Source: Obscuribacter phosphatis_A (GTDB lineage: Bacteria > Cyanobacteriota > Vampirovibrionia > Obscuribacterales > Obscuribacteraceae). From it: a DNA stretch of 64,000 bases. The DNA lies in assembly GCA_017303615.1 (NCBI GenBank), contig JAFLCK010000002.1:62001-126000 (forward strand), read 5' to 3'. Under the pieces are notes generated by a model, which was given only the letters and a program-made list of their open reading frames with translations, searched no databases and was not told the DNA's origin. The number at the start of each line of letters is the position of its first letter. Position 1 is the first letter of the stretch. Below, piece by piece: positions 15,695 to 24,684 of this stretch. The translations under genes and the position numbers were made by a program.

Positions 15695-16135
15695 ATGAGC
15701 GACACCCTGAAACTAGTCAAGGAAGCCTACCGCGCCTGGGAAAGCAAAGATATAGAAGCACTAAGCAAGCTCTTACACAAAGACTATGTGGCAAAAATGC
15801 CTGGAGGCATGCAAATTGTAGGCATCGAAGGGGCAAAAGAATGCCTAGCCATGTGTCCCTTCACCTGCACCTCTACAAACGAAACATATCTGGTAGACGG
15901 CGACAAAGTCATGCGCATCTGGGATAACCTGCACGGCGGTCCAGCCACTTTCACCATGCGCATGGCTGAGCTGACCATAGTGAAAGACGGCAAGATCTTT
16001 GCCAATGAGGCTTTCTTCGACTCTGCCGCCTTTCCGCCAGAAGTGCAAGAGGGCTTTAAGGCCGAGATGGAAAAGCAGAAAATGAATCTAAATCAAGACG
16101 AGAAGAAAGAGCAAAAGGCTACAGCGGCTCACTAG
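15695..16135 (+). CDS. SnoaL/NTF2-like protein
   Basis: A 146-residue protein with the cone-shaped NTF2-like fold of the SnoaL type: LVKEAYRAWESKDIEALSKL, VGIEGAKECL, then the beta strands with VMRIWDNLH and ELTIVKDGKIFANEAFFD. Such proteins are cyclases, isomerases or ligand binders acting on small molecules; no catalytic residues can be assigned here. A Lys/Glu/Gln tail follows. The ATG has GGAGTGAG upstream. It lies 62 bp after the SRPBCC gene on the same strand and precedes a strong terminator, so it probably ends the ArsR-family operon. Confidence 0.8.
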   Translation: MSDTLKLVKEAYRAWESKDIEALSKLLHKDYVAKMPGGMQIVGIEGAKECLAMCPFTCTSTNETYLVDGDKVMRIWDNLHGGPATFTMRMAELTIVKDGKIFANEAFFDSAAFPPEVQEGFKAEMEKQKMNLNQDEKKEQKATAAH

Positions 16136-16162
16136 TGCATTAGTCCGCGGCATCGCCTAATG

Positions 16163-16193
16163 AAACCCTCGGGAACAAACCCGGGGGTTTTTT
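16163..16193 (+). terminator. Rho-independent terminator
   Basis: AAACCCTCGGG and CCCGGGGGTTT form a near-complete stem around ACAAA-type loop bases, followed by a T-run. It ends the ArsR/SRPBCC/SnoaL operon. Confidence 0.85.
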
Positions 16194-16283
16194 ATATCAA
16201 ATAATTAGAAAAGCATTGAGGTCTGAGATACTTTGTCAAAATGGCCTCATTCTAAAACTGTAACTCCATTGGAGGTGATCACT

Positions 16284-17183
16284 GTGGCAATCGTCAAACG
16301 AGTATTTCTATTCCTGCTTACAAACTTTCTTGTAATCACGACTTGCTCCATCTTCTTTCACATCTTTGGAGTCGGTCAGTACATTACCCGCTATGGCGTT
16401 GACTATACAAGTCTAGCTATCTTCTCGCTCATTTATGGCATGGTGGGCTCGCTAATTTCGCTCTGGATGTCGAGAGCGATAGCAAAATGGAGCTATGGCG
16501 TTCAGCTTATCGATGAAAATGTCGCCGACCCGCGCCTGCGAAATTTGGTAAGGGTTGTACAAGGTCTGAGCCGCAAAGCCGGTCTCAAGACCATGCCCGA
16601 AATAGGCATATACGGCAGCAACGAAATTAATGCCTTCGCCACCGGACCAACCAAGTCGATGGCACTGGTGGCAGTATCAAGCGGTCTTTTGGAAAGAATG
16701 ACCGATGAAGAAATAGAAGGCGTAGTCGGCCACGAAGTTTGCCACATTGCTAATGGCGACATGGTGACCATGACCCTCTTGCAAGGCGTGGTCAACGCCT
16801 TCGCCATCTTTCTCTCCCGGGCCATCGCCGCAATCGCCACCAGACCGAGCCGCGACGATGAAGGACGCAACAGCTTCCTCTACTTCATTATCAGTTCGGT
16901 CTTGCAGACTGTCTTTCTCTTGCTCGGCGCCATTGTGGTCAACTGGTTCTCTAGACACCGCGAATTTAGAGCCGATGCCGGAAGCGCCGAGATAGCCGGT
17001 CGCAGCAAGATGATTGCCGCCCTAGAGAGACTGGCAATGAACTATGACCGCACCTATCAGGAAAAAGGTGCCTTGGCTACGATGAAGATATCAAACCGTC
17101 CAAGCGGCTTCTTAGGTCTGCTCTTTGCCAGCCATCCGCCCCTAGAAGAGCGTATCGCCGCCCTCAAGAAGCTAACAGCTTAA
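16284..17183 (+). CDS. htpX: HtpX-like membrane zinc metalloprotease
   Basis: A 299-residue integral-membrane M48 protease. Two N-terminal helices (about residues 5-25 and 38-60), the zinc motif HEVCH at 150-154, two more hydrophobic segments, and REFRADAGSAEIAG supplying the third zinc ligand match HtpX in order and length. HtpX degrades misfolded membrane proteins. The start is GTG at 16284, since GGAGGTGATC lies just upstream and the protein then begins MAIVKRVFLFLLTNF as in family members; an upstream TTG at 16233 lacks a ribosome-binding site. It ends head-to-head against the minus-strand gene at 17184 with no gap. Confidence 0.93.
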   Translation: MAIVKRVFLFLLTNFLVITTCSIFFHIFGVGQYITRYGVDYTSLAIFSLIYGMVGSLISLWMSRAIAKWSYGVQLIDENVADPRLRNLVRVVQGLSRKAGLKTMPEIGIYGSNEINAFATGPTKSMALVAVSSGLLERMTDEEIEGVVGHEVCHIANGDMVTMTLLQGVVNAFAIFLSRAIAAIATRPSRDDEGRNSFLYFIISSVLQTVFLLLGAIVVNWFSRHREFRADAGSAEIAGRSKMIAALERLAMNYDRTYQEKGALATMKISNRPSGFLGLLFASHPPLEERIAALKKLTA

Positions 17184-17903
17184 TTAGTCGTCGTATTGGC
17201 TGTCGGGGGCGGCAGTGCCAAGAAAGCCCATCTTGTCATTGACCACGTCATAACGACCGGACATGCCCTTTTTGAAGGTGGTCACGGTCATATCAGGTCT
17301 GAAGATCTTAATGTCTTGACCTTCTTTGACCATTCGCGCTCGCGAACCATTGGGGTAAGCGATGACAAAACCACCAGAATAGGGCGCCACTATGGTGCCG
17401 TCCATATAACCGCCCTGCAAAATGGAACTGCCGTCGGGATACTGAATCACCTGAGCGGTCGAACCGTCGGTCATGCGCAGTTCAAAAGCTTCATAAGGTT
17501 TATTGGTCGGTTTCTTGACCGCATACGGGTCGACATCTTGCGCCGAAAAGACAAAGATGGCGTCTTTCATAAAGTTGACACTGTCGTAGGCTAGTTCTTT
17601 GCCTACGGCTCTAATCACTTTGCGCACCGGACCGCGCTTCTTGGCAGGCGGGGCAGGCTGCGCCGCCATACAGGTTTTGATTGGATCTGGATTGAGATCG
17701 TGCAGAGCGCGGGTCTCAGCCAATTGCGCCTGGCGACGAGCATCCCAAGCAGCTTTATCGGCTGAGGCTTTGTCAGGGGCTAGATCTGAACCGGCTTGGA
17801 CATTTGCGCCGCCATTATCACCAGCCACACTATCGGCCTTTGCCGAAAGCGGCAAAGCTTGGCAAAGCATCAGAGCAAGCATGACAAACTGGCATCTATT
17901 CAT
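17184..17903 (-). CDS. Exported protein with PNG/PDG beta-repeats
   Basis: A 239-residue protein with a signal peptide (MNRCQFVMLALMLCQALPLS, cleavage near AKA-D). Its C-terminal 90 residues are short beta strands punctuated by turns such as YPDGSS, YMDGTI and YPNGSR. This pattern resembles the T-complex 10 C-terminal-type repeat and also occurs in the 57165-57659 protein. The middle has VRKVIRAVGKELAYDSVNFM. No enzyme motif is visible. The ATG at 17903 is chosen because GGAGAGA precedes it. It is divergent from the TPR gene at 17965, sharing a 61-bp promoter region. Confidence 0.65.
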   Translation of the reverse strand: MNRCQFVMLALMLCQALPLSAKADSVAGDNGGANVQAGSDLAPDKASADKAAWDARRQAQLAETRALHDLNPDPIKTCMAAQPAPPAKKRGPVRKVIRAVGKELAYDSVNFMKDAIFVFSAQDVDPYAVKKPTNKPYEAFELRMTDGSTAQVIQYPDGSSILQGGYMDGTIVAPYSGGFVIAYPNGSRARMVKEGQDIKIFRPDMTVTTFKKGMSGRYDVVNDKMGFLGTAAPDSQYDD

Positions 17904-17964
17904 AAATCTCTCCGGCAAAATCTCTAGTATACTGCACATTTTCGAGCCTCTTTCGGTGGACGGC

Positions 17965-19359
17965 ATGAGCAGAATTTTCATCAGTCTTACTGCCTTGCTG
18001 GCTCTAGGGCTAATAGGCTTGCCCGCTTTGGCGCAAAGCGGCGCCAGCGAGCAAAGTGAGCGCAAGAGCAATTCTAGAAGCTCGAAAGGCGCAAGCGAGC
18101 CAAAAGATTTAACCGAGTTAAAAGACTTAAATAAGAATCAATTCAAAGCCAATAAACTCAAAGAAGCCAAGCGAATCCTTCTTTCAAACGCCAATCCGCA
18201 ACTGGCAAGAGCCCTAGCCGACGAAGTCTTGCGAGTCTACCCCAACGACATAGACGCGCGCGAGATGCGCGGTATAAGCAATCTCAAGTCTAGAAAATTC
18301 GAAGAAGCCAACCACGACTTTGAGTTAACACTAAAGAACCCCGACAAGCTGGACAAAAACAAAAGGGCCATGCTCTTGATGCTAAAAGGCACAGCCAGTA
18401 TGGATCTTTGCGAAGCCAACCAGGCGGTGCAAGAATTGACTGAAGCTTTGAGCATTAAACCAATTGATGCCGCTTACTTTAACCGCGCCACATGCAATGT
18501 GCAAACTTTCAACTATGAAGCGGCAATAAAAGACTACACCTTTCTCATCAATCATGAAAGGAAACGCCCGCGGGTAGACTTTATGCGGGGACGGGTGCAT
18601 TATCTATTGGGCAACTATGACCGCGCCATTCAAGACTTTACAAGCGGCATCAAGATGACGCCAAGCAACGCCTCTTTGCTTTATTTGGCGCGCGGACGCG
18701 CTTTTCAAGCCAAGGGCATGGACAAAGAAGCCTTGCAAGATTTCAACAAGGGCTTTTTGCAGAGTGATGACTTTGCCGAAAATCACTTTATGTTTTCAAT
18801 AGATCAAACTCTCAGTGATACCGGCAGTAGTGCCGCCAACAGACTGACGCAAAGCGATAACAACTACGAAGAGGCACTCAAGCTTAAGGAAAGCGGCAAA
18901 CTAAAGGAAGCACTGCTCTATCTTGATCGGTCTATAGCGCAAGACCCGCAACGCAATGCCGCCCGTATTTTGAAGGGTAATATTCTTTTGCAATTGAACA
19001 GACCAGCCGAAGCCTTGCATATGTTTGATATCGCCTGGACAATCAACAATCTAGATTTGGAAGCAGTGACAGGCAGGTCAAAGGCCAATCTTGCCCTCGG
19101 CAAGCCCAATCGCGCGCTGGCTGATATAGGCAAGCTAATCTGGGCTAATCCTGACGACGCCACGCTCTATTATCAAAAGGGCTTGCTGCTTGAGAAGCTC
19201 AATAAGAAAATAGAAGCTAGACAAGCCTTTGAGAAGGCTATAACTCTCAGCGAAAAGAATAAGAAACTGGCTCTAGCAGGCGGTAAACGGGCTATCGGGA
19301 CAAAGCTCTCAACTAAAGAAGAGAGTCTGGTAAAAGCTCGCCTAGAAGTAATAAAATAA
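17965..19359 (+). CDS. Exported TPR protein
   Basis: A 464-residue protein with a signal peptide (MSRIFISLTALLALGLIGLP, cleavage near ALA-Q) followed by a charged linker and then about nine tetratricopeptide repeats to the end. Examples are DAREMRGISNLKSRKFEEAN, FMRGRVHYLLGNYDRAIQDF and LYYQKGLLLEKLNKKIEARQ. It is likely a periplasmic scaffold. It starts a plus-strand run with 19423-20604 and 20606-22870. An open frame extends upstream to 17599 but runs through the divergent gene and lacks a signal peptide, so the ATG at 17965 is preferred. Confidence 0.82.
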   Translation: MSRIFISLTALLALGLIGLPALAQSGASEQSERKSNSRSSKGASEPKDLTELKDLNKNQFKANKLKEAKRILLSNANPQLARALADEVLRVYPNDIDAREMRGISNLKSRKFEEANHDFELTLKNPDKLDKNKRAMLLMLKGTASMDLCEANQAVQELTEALSIKPIDAAYFNRATCNVQTFNYEAAIKDYTFLINHERKRPRVDFMRGRVHYLLGNYDRAIQDFTSGIKMTPSNASLLYLARGRAFQAKGMDKEALQDFNKGFLQSDDFAENHFMFSIDQTLSDTGSSAANRLTQSDNNYEEALKLKESGKLKEALLYLDRSIAQDPQRNAARILKGNILLQLNRPAEALHMFDIAWTINNLDLEAVTGRSKANLALGKPNRALADIGKLIWANPDDATLYYQKGLLLEKLNKKIEARQAFEKAITLSEKNKKLALAGGKRAIGTKLSTKEESLVKARLEVIK

Positions 19360-19422
19360 AGAGCTTTGTGCAAAACCCGAAACAAACGTAGATCTCTCAA
19401 CAAAAGCAAAAGACAATTTTTT

Positions 19423-20604
19423 ATGGCAAAGAACCAATCACTAAAACCCGAAGACATCGCCAAAGCAGCAACTAAATGCACCGCCAATCTGGCAAAAGCC
19501 CAAGACTTCATGGCAGATCGCAAGTACAAAAAGGCGATTCTGGTTTTAGAAGAGGCTGTAGAAATGGCGAAAGAAGCCAATCTAGCCGAAATCACCTTTT
19601 ATTGCCTAAAGGCGCTGGCCCAAGCCCAGAGAAATGCCGGTTTAGAAAAACAAGCAGAAAAGTCTGAGAATAAGGCAGACGAGCTCGATTTAAGTCTAGA
19701 GCCGGCTAAAGCAATTGGGCTGCAAACAGAGCAAGAGAAAAGATCTAAAACGGATAAACAACCCGATAATCAACCCGACAAACAAAAAGGAAAAGCCAGT
19801 CTCACCGCGCTAAAAGCCATGACCTTAGATGAGCTTGTCGATGGCGCCGCCGAACCCGCTGCTAAAGCTGTGCCTGTGCGCCCCATCAAAAAGGACGAGA
19901 AAGAAGAAAAGACCTGGCAGTACTATCTTGGCAAATCGACCACCACAAGAAAATATGAAAAGAAAGTGGAACACTGCCAGAAAGCAGTCAAAGCCGCCCG
20001 CAAAGAAATCGGCAAAGACTGGGAAAGCAAATATCAAGGTGTTTTCTGGAAGGCTCACGAAACCAGACCGATTATGATCTGCTTGGCCGAGCTGGCTCGC
20101 AATCTTAGATGGGAAGATGAACTGGAAGAGGCAATCGAAATCTATGACAAGCTTATGACCCTCAACCCCGATGACAATCAGGGCATACGCTATCTTTTGG
20201 CGCCGGCTCTTTTGGAAGCAGGACGTTACCTCGAACTGGAGGAGCTTTTGCGCAAATACGGCAGCGAGAGTCATGCCTTTTTGCTATACACAAGGGCTCT
20301 CTGGCTTTTCACCAGAGACGGTGTCACTCGTCAAGCCGACGAAGCTCTTCTGCGCGCCTTCAAACGCAATCCGCACGTACCGATTTTTCTCTCTGACATA
20401 ATTGAAATGCCTGAAGAAATACCTGAGACCATGGGCATAGGCGACGAGAATGAAGCCATCGCATATGTACTGGATAACGGCTATCTCTGGGAGGCGCCAG
20501 CCACCAAGTGGATGGCAGATGTTTTAGAGAAAGAACTTTTCAAAGCCTTTGCCGAAGATGGTGAGCTAATAAGCGAAGTACTAACCGAACTGAAGCTTCT
20601 ATAA
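19423..20604 (+). CDS. Cytoplasmic TPR/ST7-like protein
   Basis: A 393-residue protein. An N-terminal TPR-like helical region (MAKNQSLKPEDIA to about residue 90) is followed by a charged linker rich in Lys, Gln and Asp. The C-terminal domain of about 220 residues resembles the ST7-like TPR family: GIRYLLAPALLEAGRYLELE, FLLYTRALWLFTRDG, RNPHVPIFL and a terminal AIAYVLDNGYLWEAP. Such proteins are presumed scaffolds. The ATG at 19423 gives the best-matching N-terminus. It ends one base before the next gene's start codon, indicating tight coupling with the glycosidase gene. Confidence 0.7.
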   Translation: MAKNQSLKPEDIAKAATKCTANLAKAQDFMADRKYKKAILVLEEAVEMAKEANLAEITFYCLKALAQAQRNAGLEKQAEKSENKADELDLSLEPAKAIGLQTEQEKRSKTDKQPDNQPDKQKGKASLTALKAMTLDELVDGAAEPAAKAVPVRPIKKDEKEEKTWQYYLGKSTTTRKYEKKVEHCQKAVKAARKEIGKDWESKYQGVFWKAHETRPIMICLAELARNLRWEDELEEAIEIYDKLMTLNPDDNQGIRYLLAPALLEAGRYLELEELLRKYGSESHAFLLYTRALWLFTRDGVTRQADEALLRAFKRNPHVPIFLSDIIEMPEEIPETMGIGDENEAIAYVLDNGYLWEAPATKWMADVLEKELFKAFAEDGELISEVLTELKLL

Positions 20605-20605
20605 A

Positions 20606-22870
20606 ATGGCAAAAGAAAGTCGACAGAAAAAACTGAAAGAAAATACAACAAACTTTACCCCTCTTTTTAGCAAGCCTCTCAGCAAAGTACTCGTTTTGCC
20701 GATGCTGCTCACACTGATGCAGAGCGGTCTCCTTAGCGTTATAGCCTCGCCCGAGGCGGGCGCCACCCAAGCCAAAGAAACTACAAAAAATACAGAAGAC
20801 TCTCTCAAGAAGCAAAGACTGATCCTCAAGAACGGTTCATTTTTTGTGGTGCTCGCCCCCGACGGCTTTATGGGCAAAGAAAAGGAAGAAACCCCCTATG
20901 GTCTATATAAAGGCGACACGCGTTATCTCACAGCCGAAACAATTAGCTTGACGAGCGGTATCAAACCAAAGCCTGGACTGTCTAGCAGACTACCACTTAA
21001 CCTAAGTAAAGCTGATACCACGGCCGGTTATAAGGCCGTCTTTGAATATGACGGCAAGGTTAAACTAAAGAGGGAATTGCTTGTCAAAGGCGGACTCTTT
21101 GAAAGACTGACATTTACTAACACACTAAAAGATAAAGAAACCAAAATCAAAGTTAGCTGTCGAGCCCTGGCCGACTTCAAAGATATGTTTGAAGTAAGAG
21201 GACAGAAACGAAAAGAACGGGGCACCTTCGATACCAAAGCCATGACGGCAGTCTATAAAGGTCTAGACGGCAAAGCCTTGAGCACAAGCTTGCTTCTAGC
21301 CGTACCCGATTCTACTAAAGCTAGAGAAAATGGCGATAAAGATAATGACAATAAAGGCGGCGAACTAACAAGCGAATTTGCGCTCACTCTAGCCCCCGCG
21401 CAAGATGCAGAACAAGGAAAGCAAAAAGCTATAGTGGAGCTTGCTTATGTTCCAGACCTTACCAGTCATAAGAAAGTAAACTTTGATGAGGCGCTTAAGC
21501 AAGCCGATGCCGATTTTGCTGCCTTCACAAAGGGTCTATTGAAGGTGCGCACAAATTTGCCAGAGGTGAACCAAGCCTTTGCCCAAGCCGAAAGAGATCT
21601 ATTTTTATTGCATCTCGACATTGATACAGACAAACATAAAGGCGGCGCCTTTGCCGCCGGACTGCCTTGGTATGCCGTGCCATTCGGCAGAGACCAACTC
21701 ATTTTAGGGCGTATGCTTATGCCCTATGCCCCACATCTGGCCAAGGAAGTAATTCTCTTTCTGGCCGCCTATCAAGGTGACAAACTCAACAAAACAGTCG
21801 AAGAAGCACCGGGCAAAATCATGCATGAACTGCGCGATGGTGAGATGGCGAGGCTGAAAGAGATACCCTTCACTCCATATTACGGTAGTGCCGATGCCAC
21901 CCCGCTTTGGCTCACCCTGATCAAACAATATATAGACACTACCGGCGACACCACTATTCTTGCCGACTTAGATAAAAATATCGACCTAGCTCTTTCTTAC
22001 CTAGAAAAAGAAACAGCCGATGACTTTCTTTATTATGGTGATAAAGAAGGCAAAGCAGCGCTAACCAACCAAGCCTGGAAAGACTCGGGCGATTCGGTCA
22101 TGCATAAAGACGGCAGATTAGCTGGCGGACCGATTGCCATTTGCGAAGTACAAGCTTACCTATATGATGCCTGGCTGGCTGCCGCAAGCTTTAAGCAGAT
22201 GGGCGGCAAGACTGATGAAGCCGAAAAACTGAAAGAGAAAGCGGCAAGATTGAAAGAACATTTCCAGAAAGCTTTCTTCGAAGAAAAGAACGATTTTCCG
22301 GCCCTGGCTATCGACGGTGCCGGCAGACCCTGCCAAGTCACAGCTTCTAATGCCGGACACCTTTTGGTCAGCGATATTATCAGCCCCAAACAAGCCCGCG
22401 CCATCTGCGACCGTCTAATGCAAGAGGGCATGTACAGCGGCTTTGGCATCAGAACCTTAAGCCAAGGAGAAAACCGATACGATCCGGAGAGCTACCATAA
22501 CGGTTCGGTCTGGCCCCACGACAACGCCATGATCATCGAGGGCATGCGCAAACGCGGCTTTCAGGAAGAAGCCCAAAAGATTGCTTGCGCCTTACTTTTG
22601 CTGGCGGCGCAAAGCGAAGACAAAAGACTGCCGGAATTATTCTGTGGCTATAAGAAGGAAGGCAAGCTGCCCAAACCCTATGCAGTCTCTTGTGTACCGC
22701 AGCTCTGGTGCGTAGGCGCCCTCTATCAGACCATGACCGTGCTCTTAGACTTGCAAGTAAGCCAGGGCGACCTCGTGGTTAAAGACAGGCTGCCGTCTAT
22801 GTTTCAGCAAGTTTCTATCAGTGGCGAATTGAACAATAAACCAGTTGACCTGGTCGTAAAGAGAAATTGA
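20606..22870 (+). CDS. Glycogen-debranching-type (amylo-alpha-1,6-glucosidase) glycosidase, exported-looking
   Basis: A 754-residue protein. After a basic start and a hydrophobic stretch (about residues 26-47) that looks like a signal peptide or anchor, the N-terminal beta domain begins at LKNGSFFVVLAPDGFMGK with YGLYKGDTRYLTAE, typical of the glycogen debranching N-terminal domain. The (alpha/alpha)6-barrel glucosidase domain follows, with WKDSGDSVMHKDG and YDPESYHNGSVWPHDNAMI as expected catalytic-cleft motifs. The family hydrolyses alpha-1,6 branches or related oligosaccharides. Most debranching enzymes are cytoplasmic, so the export signal is unusual. The gene is tightly linked to the TPR gene upstream. 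Confidence 0.85.
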   Translation: MAKESRQKKLKENTTNFTPLFSKPLSKVLVLPMLLTLMQSGLLSVIASPEAGATQAKETTKNTEDSLKKQRLILKNGSFFVVLAPDGFMGKEKEETPYGLYKGDTRYLTAETISLTSGIKPKPGLSSRLPLNLSKADTTAGYKAVFEYDGKVKLKRELLVKGGLFERLTFTNTLKDKETKIKVSCRALADFKDMFEVRGQKRKERGTFDTKAMTAVYKGLDGKALSTSLLLAVPDSTKARENGDKDNDNKGGELTSEFALTLAPAQDAEQGKQKAIVELAYVPDLTSHKKVNFDEALKQADADFAAFTKGLLKVRTNLPEVNQAFAQAERDLFLLHLDIDTDKHKGGAFAAGLPWYAVPFGRDQLILGRMLMPYAPHLAKEVILFLAAYQGDKLNKTVEEAPGKIMHELRDGEMARLKEIPFTPYYGSADATPLWLTLIKQYIDTTGDTTILADLDKNIDLALSYLEKETADDFLYYGDKEGKAALTNQAWKDSGDSVMHKDGRLAGGPIAICEVQAYLYDAWLAAASFKQMGGKTDEAEKLKEKAARLKEHFQKAFFEEKNDFPALAIDGAGRPCQVTASNAGHLLVSDIISPKQARAICDRLMQEGMYSGFGIRTLSQGENRYDPESYHNGSVWPHDNAMIIEGMRKRGFQEEAQKIACALLLLAAQSEDKRLPELFCGYKKEGKLPKPYAVSCVPQLWCVGALYQTMTVLLDLQVSQGDLVVKDRLPSMFQQVSISGELNNKPVDLVVKRN

Positions 22871-22877
22871 AACAAAA

Positions 22878-22909
22878 CAAAAGACTCGAATTTTACTTCG
22901 AGTCTTTTG
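22878..22909. terminator. Bidirectional Rho-independent terminator
   Basis: A 13-bp perfect stem (CAAAAGACTCGAA / TTCGAGTCTTTTG) around a 6-base loop lies between the convergent glycosidase gene and the small minus-strand gene. T-runs occur on both strands, so it can end both transcripts. Confidence 0.88.
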
Positions 22910-22935
22910 TGAGGCGGTAGCAAATCTAGAGAAAC

Positions 22936-23205
22936 TCAAACACCTAGCAGGTCTTGCAAGAGCGACTTGACTTTGTTGAAGCCAGGTTCGTCTCCTTTAT
23001 TTCTATAAAACTCTGCCAGCGAAAAGTAAGAAATAGCGCGCGGGGCTTCGCTGCCACTAAAATACTCTCGACTTTCATAGAGGGCTTGGCGATAACCGGC
23101 TTGCACAGCGCCAAAATGTCCAGCCGAGGCGGCATCTTTCATGCCCCTTACCAGTTCAAGAAAGTGATTAAAATTGGTTGTCTCAAAGAGAGAATAATCT
23201 TGCAT
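22936..23205 (-). CDS. Small TPR-like hypothetical protein
   Basis: An 89-residue helical protein with a pattern of two helix pairs (MKDAASAGHFGAVQAGYRQA, ISYFSLAEFYRNKGDEPGF) that fits one to two degenerate tetratricopeptide repeats. The ATG at 23205 has AAAGGGGA at a good distance; an upstream ATG at 23226 would add seven residues. No signal peptide or catalytic motif. Role unknown. Confidence 0.55.
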   Translation of the reverse strand: MQDYSLFETTNFNHFLELVRGMKDAASAGHFGAVQAGYRQALYESREYFSGSEAPRAISYFSLAEFYRNKGDEPGFNKVKSLLQDLLGV

Positions 23206-23360
23206 GGGACAGGTCCCCTTTCGCATCCCCACATTTACACTATAAGCAAGCTCTGTGAAGACCAAGTGAAGAGAGCATGAAATCAATGTGAAATGCAATA
23301 TAATCTGCATTCTCTTTTGTGATCTGCATTCTCGAACTCTCAACAAGTCTTAAAACTCTG

Positions 23361-24218
23361 ATGAAATCGGCAAAGACAAGAAGCACACCCAAGACCAAAT
23401 TGAAAAGAATTTTCATAGCAAGTTTGCTTGCCCTGTGTGGTCAAGGCGTCACCGAGGCTTTGCAGGCGAAAAATCCGAGCGATGCTAAAGAACTAGCAAA
23501 AGACCGAAGAAAAGAATCAACTAAAAAATCATCTCAAGACCAAGTTAGCATTTATGACGATCCAAATGATCGCCAAACCTATATTGAAAGACGCTTCCCC
23601 TCGCCAAAGATTGCCGCGCAAGCCCTAGAAAAGAAAATAGGCAGGCGCCTGCAAGACGACTTTGCCAAAGCCGGACTTAGTTATCCGCCAGACAATTTAC
23701 TTATGCTGGCTACTAAGAACGATAGAAAACTGACTGTCTACGCCAAGTCTAAAGGCAAGTTAGTGTCTTTCAAGACTTATGAAATAATCGGTGTCAGTGG
23801 TGTAAGCGGTCCCAAACTGCAGGAAGGCGACAAACAAATTCCGGAAGGCATCTACAGAATTATCGGCTTTCGCACCGACGTGCAGGCCTATATGGCTCTC
23901 ATGGTCGATTATCCAAATAGTTTCGATAAACAGAAAGCGAAAGCCGACAAGAAAAGAGCCAAGAATCTCGGTTCAGACATACTCATTCATGGCTCTCGCT
24001 ATTCTTCCGGTTGCCTGGCTATGGGCAATCCAGCCATCGAAGAGCTTTTTCTTTTGACCTACAAAGTCAGACCAGAGAGAACCAAGTTAATTATGGCGCC
24101 TTGCGACCTCAGAGTCCCGGGGGCTTTTGAAACAGCTCTCAAGCAAGCACAGGTAAAGCCTGAATGGTTGCCCGAACTATACCGATCTATAAAAGACGAA
24201 CTGGCAAAAATTGAATGA
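23361..24218 (+). CDS. L,D-transpeptidase (YkuD/ErfK family), exported
   Basis: A 285-residue protein with an N-terminal hydrophobic signal (IFIASLLALCGQGV) and a YkuD catalytic domain. The motif HGSRYSSGCLAMGN puts the catalytic Cys near residue 218, with the His eight residues before. LATKNDRKLTVYAKSKGK and GDKQIPEGIYRI are typical upstream elements, and the domain is closest to the YafK-like group. L,D-transpeptidases cross-link peptidoglycan or attach proteins to it in the periplasm. The ATG at 23361 is chosen over a TTG at 23319 because it directly precedes the basic n-region of the signal. Confidence 0.85.
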   Translation: MKSAKTRSTPKTKLKRIFIASLLALCGQGVTEALQAKNPSDAKELAKDRRKESTKKSSQDQVSIYDDPNDRQTYIERRFPSPKIAAQALEKKIGRRLQDDFAKAGLSYPPDNLLMLATKNDRKLTVYAKSKGKLVSFKTYEIIGVSGVSGPKLQEGDKQIPEGIYRIIGFRTDVQAYMALMVDYPNSFDKQKAKADKKRAKNLGSDILIHGSRYSSGCLAMGNPAIEELFLLTYKVRPERTKLIMAPCDLRVPGAFETALKQAQVKPEWLPELYRSIKDELAKIE

Positions 24219-24220
24219 AA

Positions 24221-24649
24221 TCAATCATCTAAACTAATGCGTTTTGACCGATTTTGTTTCTTGGAAGAAGTCTTGCCCTTAGACTGCAAGCGGTCTTGCA
24301 CCGAAGAATAGGTGGGGCGAGTAGCCCGGCGAAGCTGCGGCGGCTCGGACACGGCCAAAATGAGCTCGCGCAATTTATCGATGCAGTCTTGCTGATTGGA
24401 GCCCTGGCTGGCAAAGCGCTGCGAGGCGATAACCATTTCACCGCCAGTGGTGAGCCTCGACGCATAACGACTGAGAAAACGAGCCTTAACATCGTAGGGT
24501 AGGCTGCTTGCCGCAGGATACCAGCGCAAGACAGCCTTGCTGCAAACTTTGTTGACATTCTGCCCGCCCGGCCCACCGCTTCTGGCGAAGGTAAAGGAGA
24601 GCTCGGCCGCATCGAGGGCAACTTTTTCGTTAATATAGATTCGATTCAT
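24221..24649 (-). CDS. arfB: Alternative ribosome-rescue factor ArfB
   Basis: A 142-residue peptidyl-tRNA hydrolase of the ArfB (YaeJ) type. The catalytic loop is SGGPGGQNVNKV, with the GGQ at 28-30, and the C-terminal tail is basic and flexible (KGKTSSKKQNRSKRISLDD), which in ArfB enters the mRNA channel of stalled ribosomes. Its length matches ArfB and it lacks the codon-recognition domains of RF1/RF2. It releases peptides from non-stop complexes. It converges with the L,D-transpeptidase gene, with 2 bp between the stops. Confidence 0.93.
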   Translation of the reverse strand: MNRIYINEKVALDAAELSFTFARSGGPGGQNVNKVCSKAVLRWYPAASSLPYDVKARFLSRYASRLTTGGEMVIASQRFASQGSNQQDCIDKLRELILAVSEPPQLRRATRPTYSSVQDRLQSKGKTSSKKQNRSKRISLDD

Positions 24650-24684
24650 GGGTATAGATTATTTGGTTTATACAGGTATTTAAG

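Noticed and set aside
24229..24621. 130-codon frame in another phase of the ArfB gene
   Set aside because: ArfB is unmistakable in the other phase (GGPGGQ).
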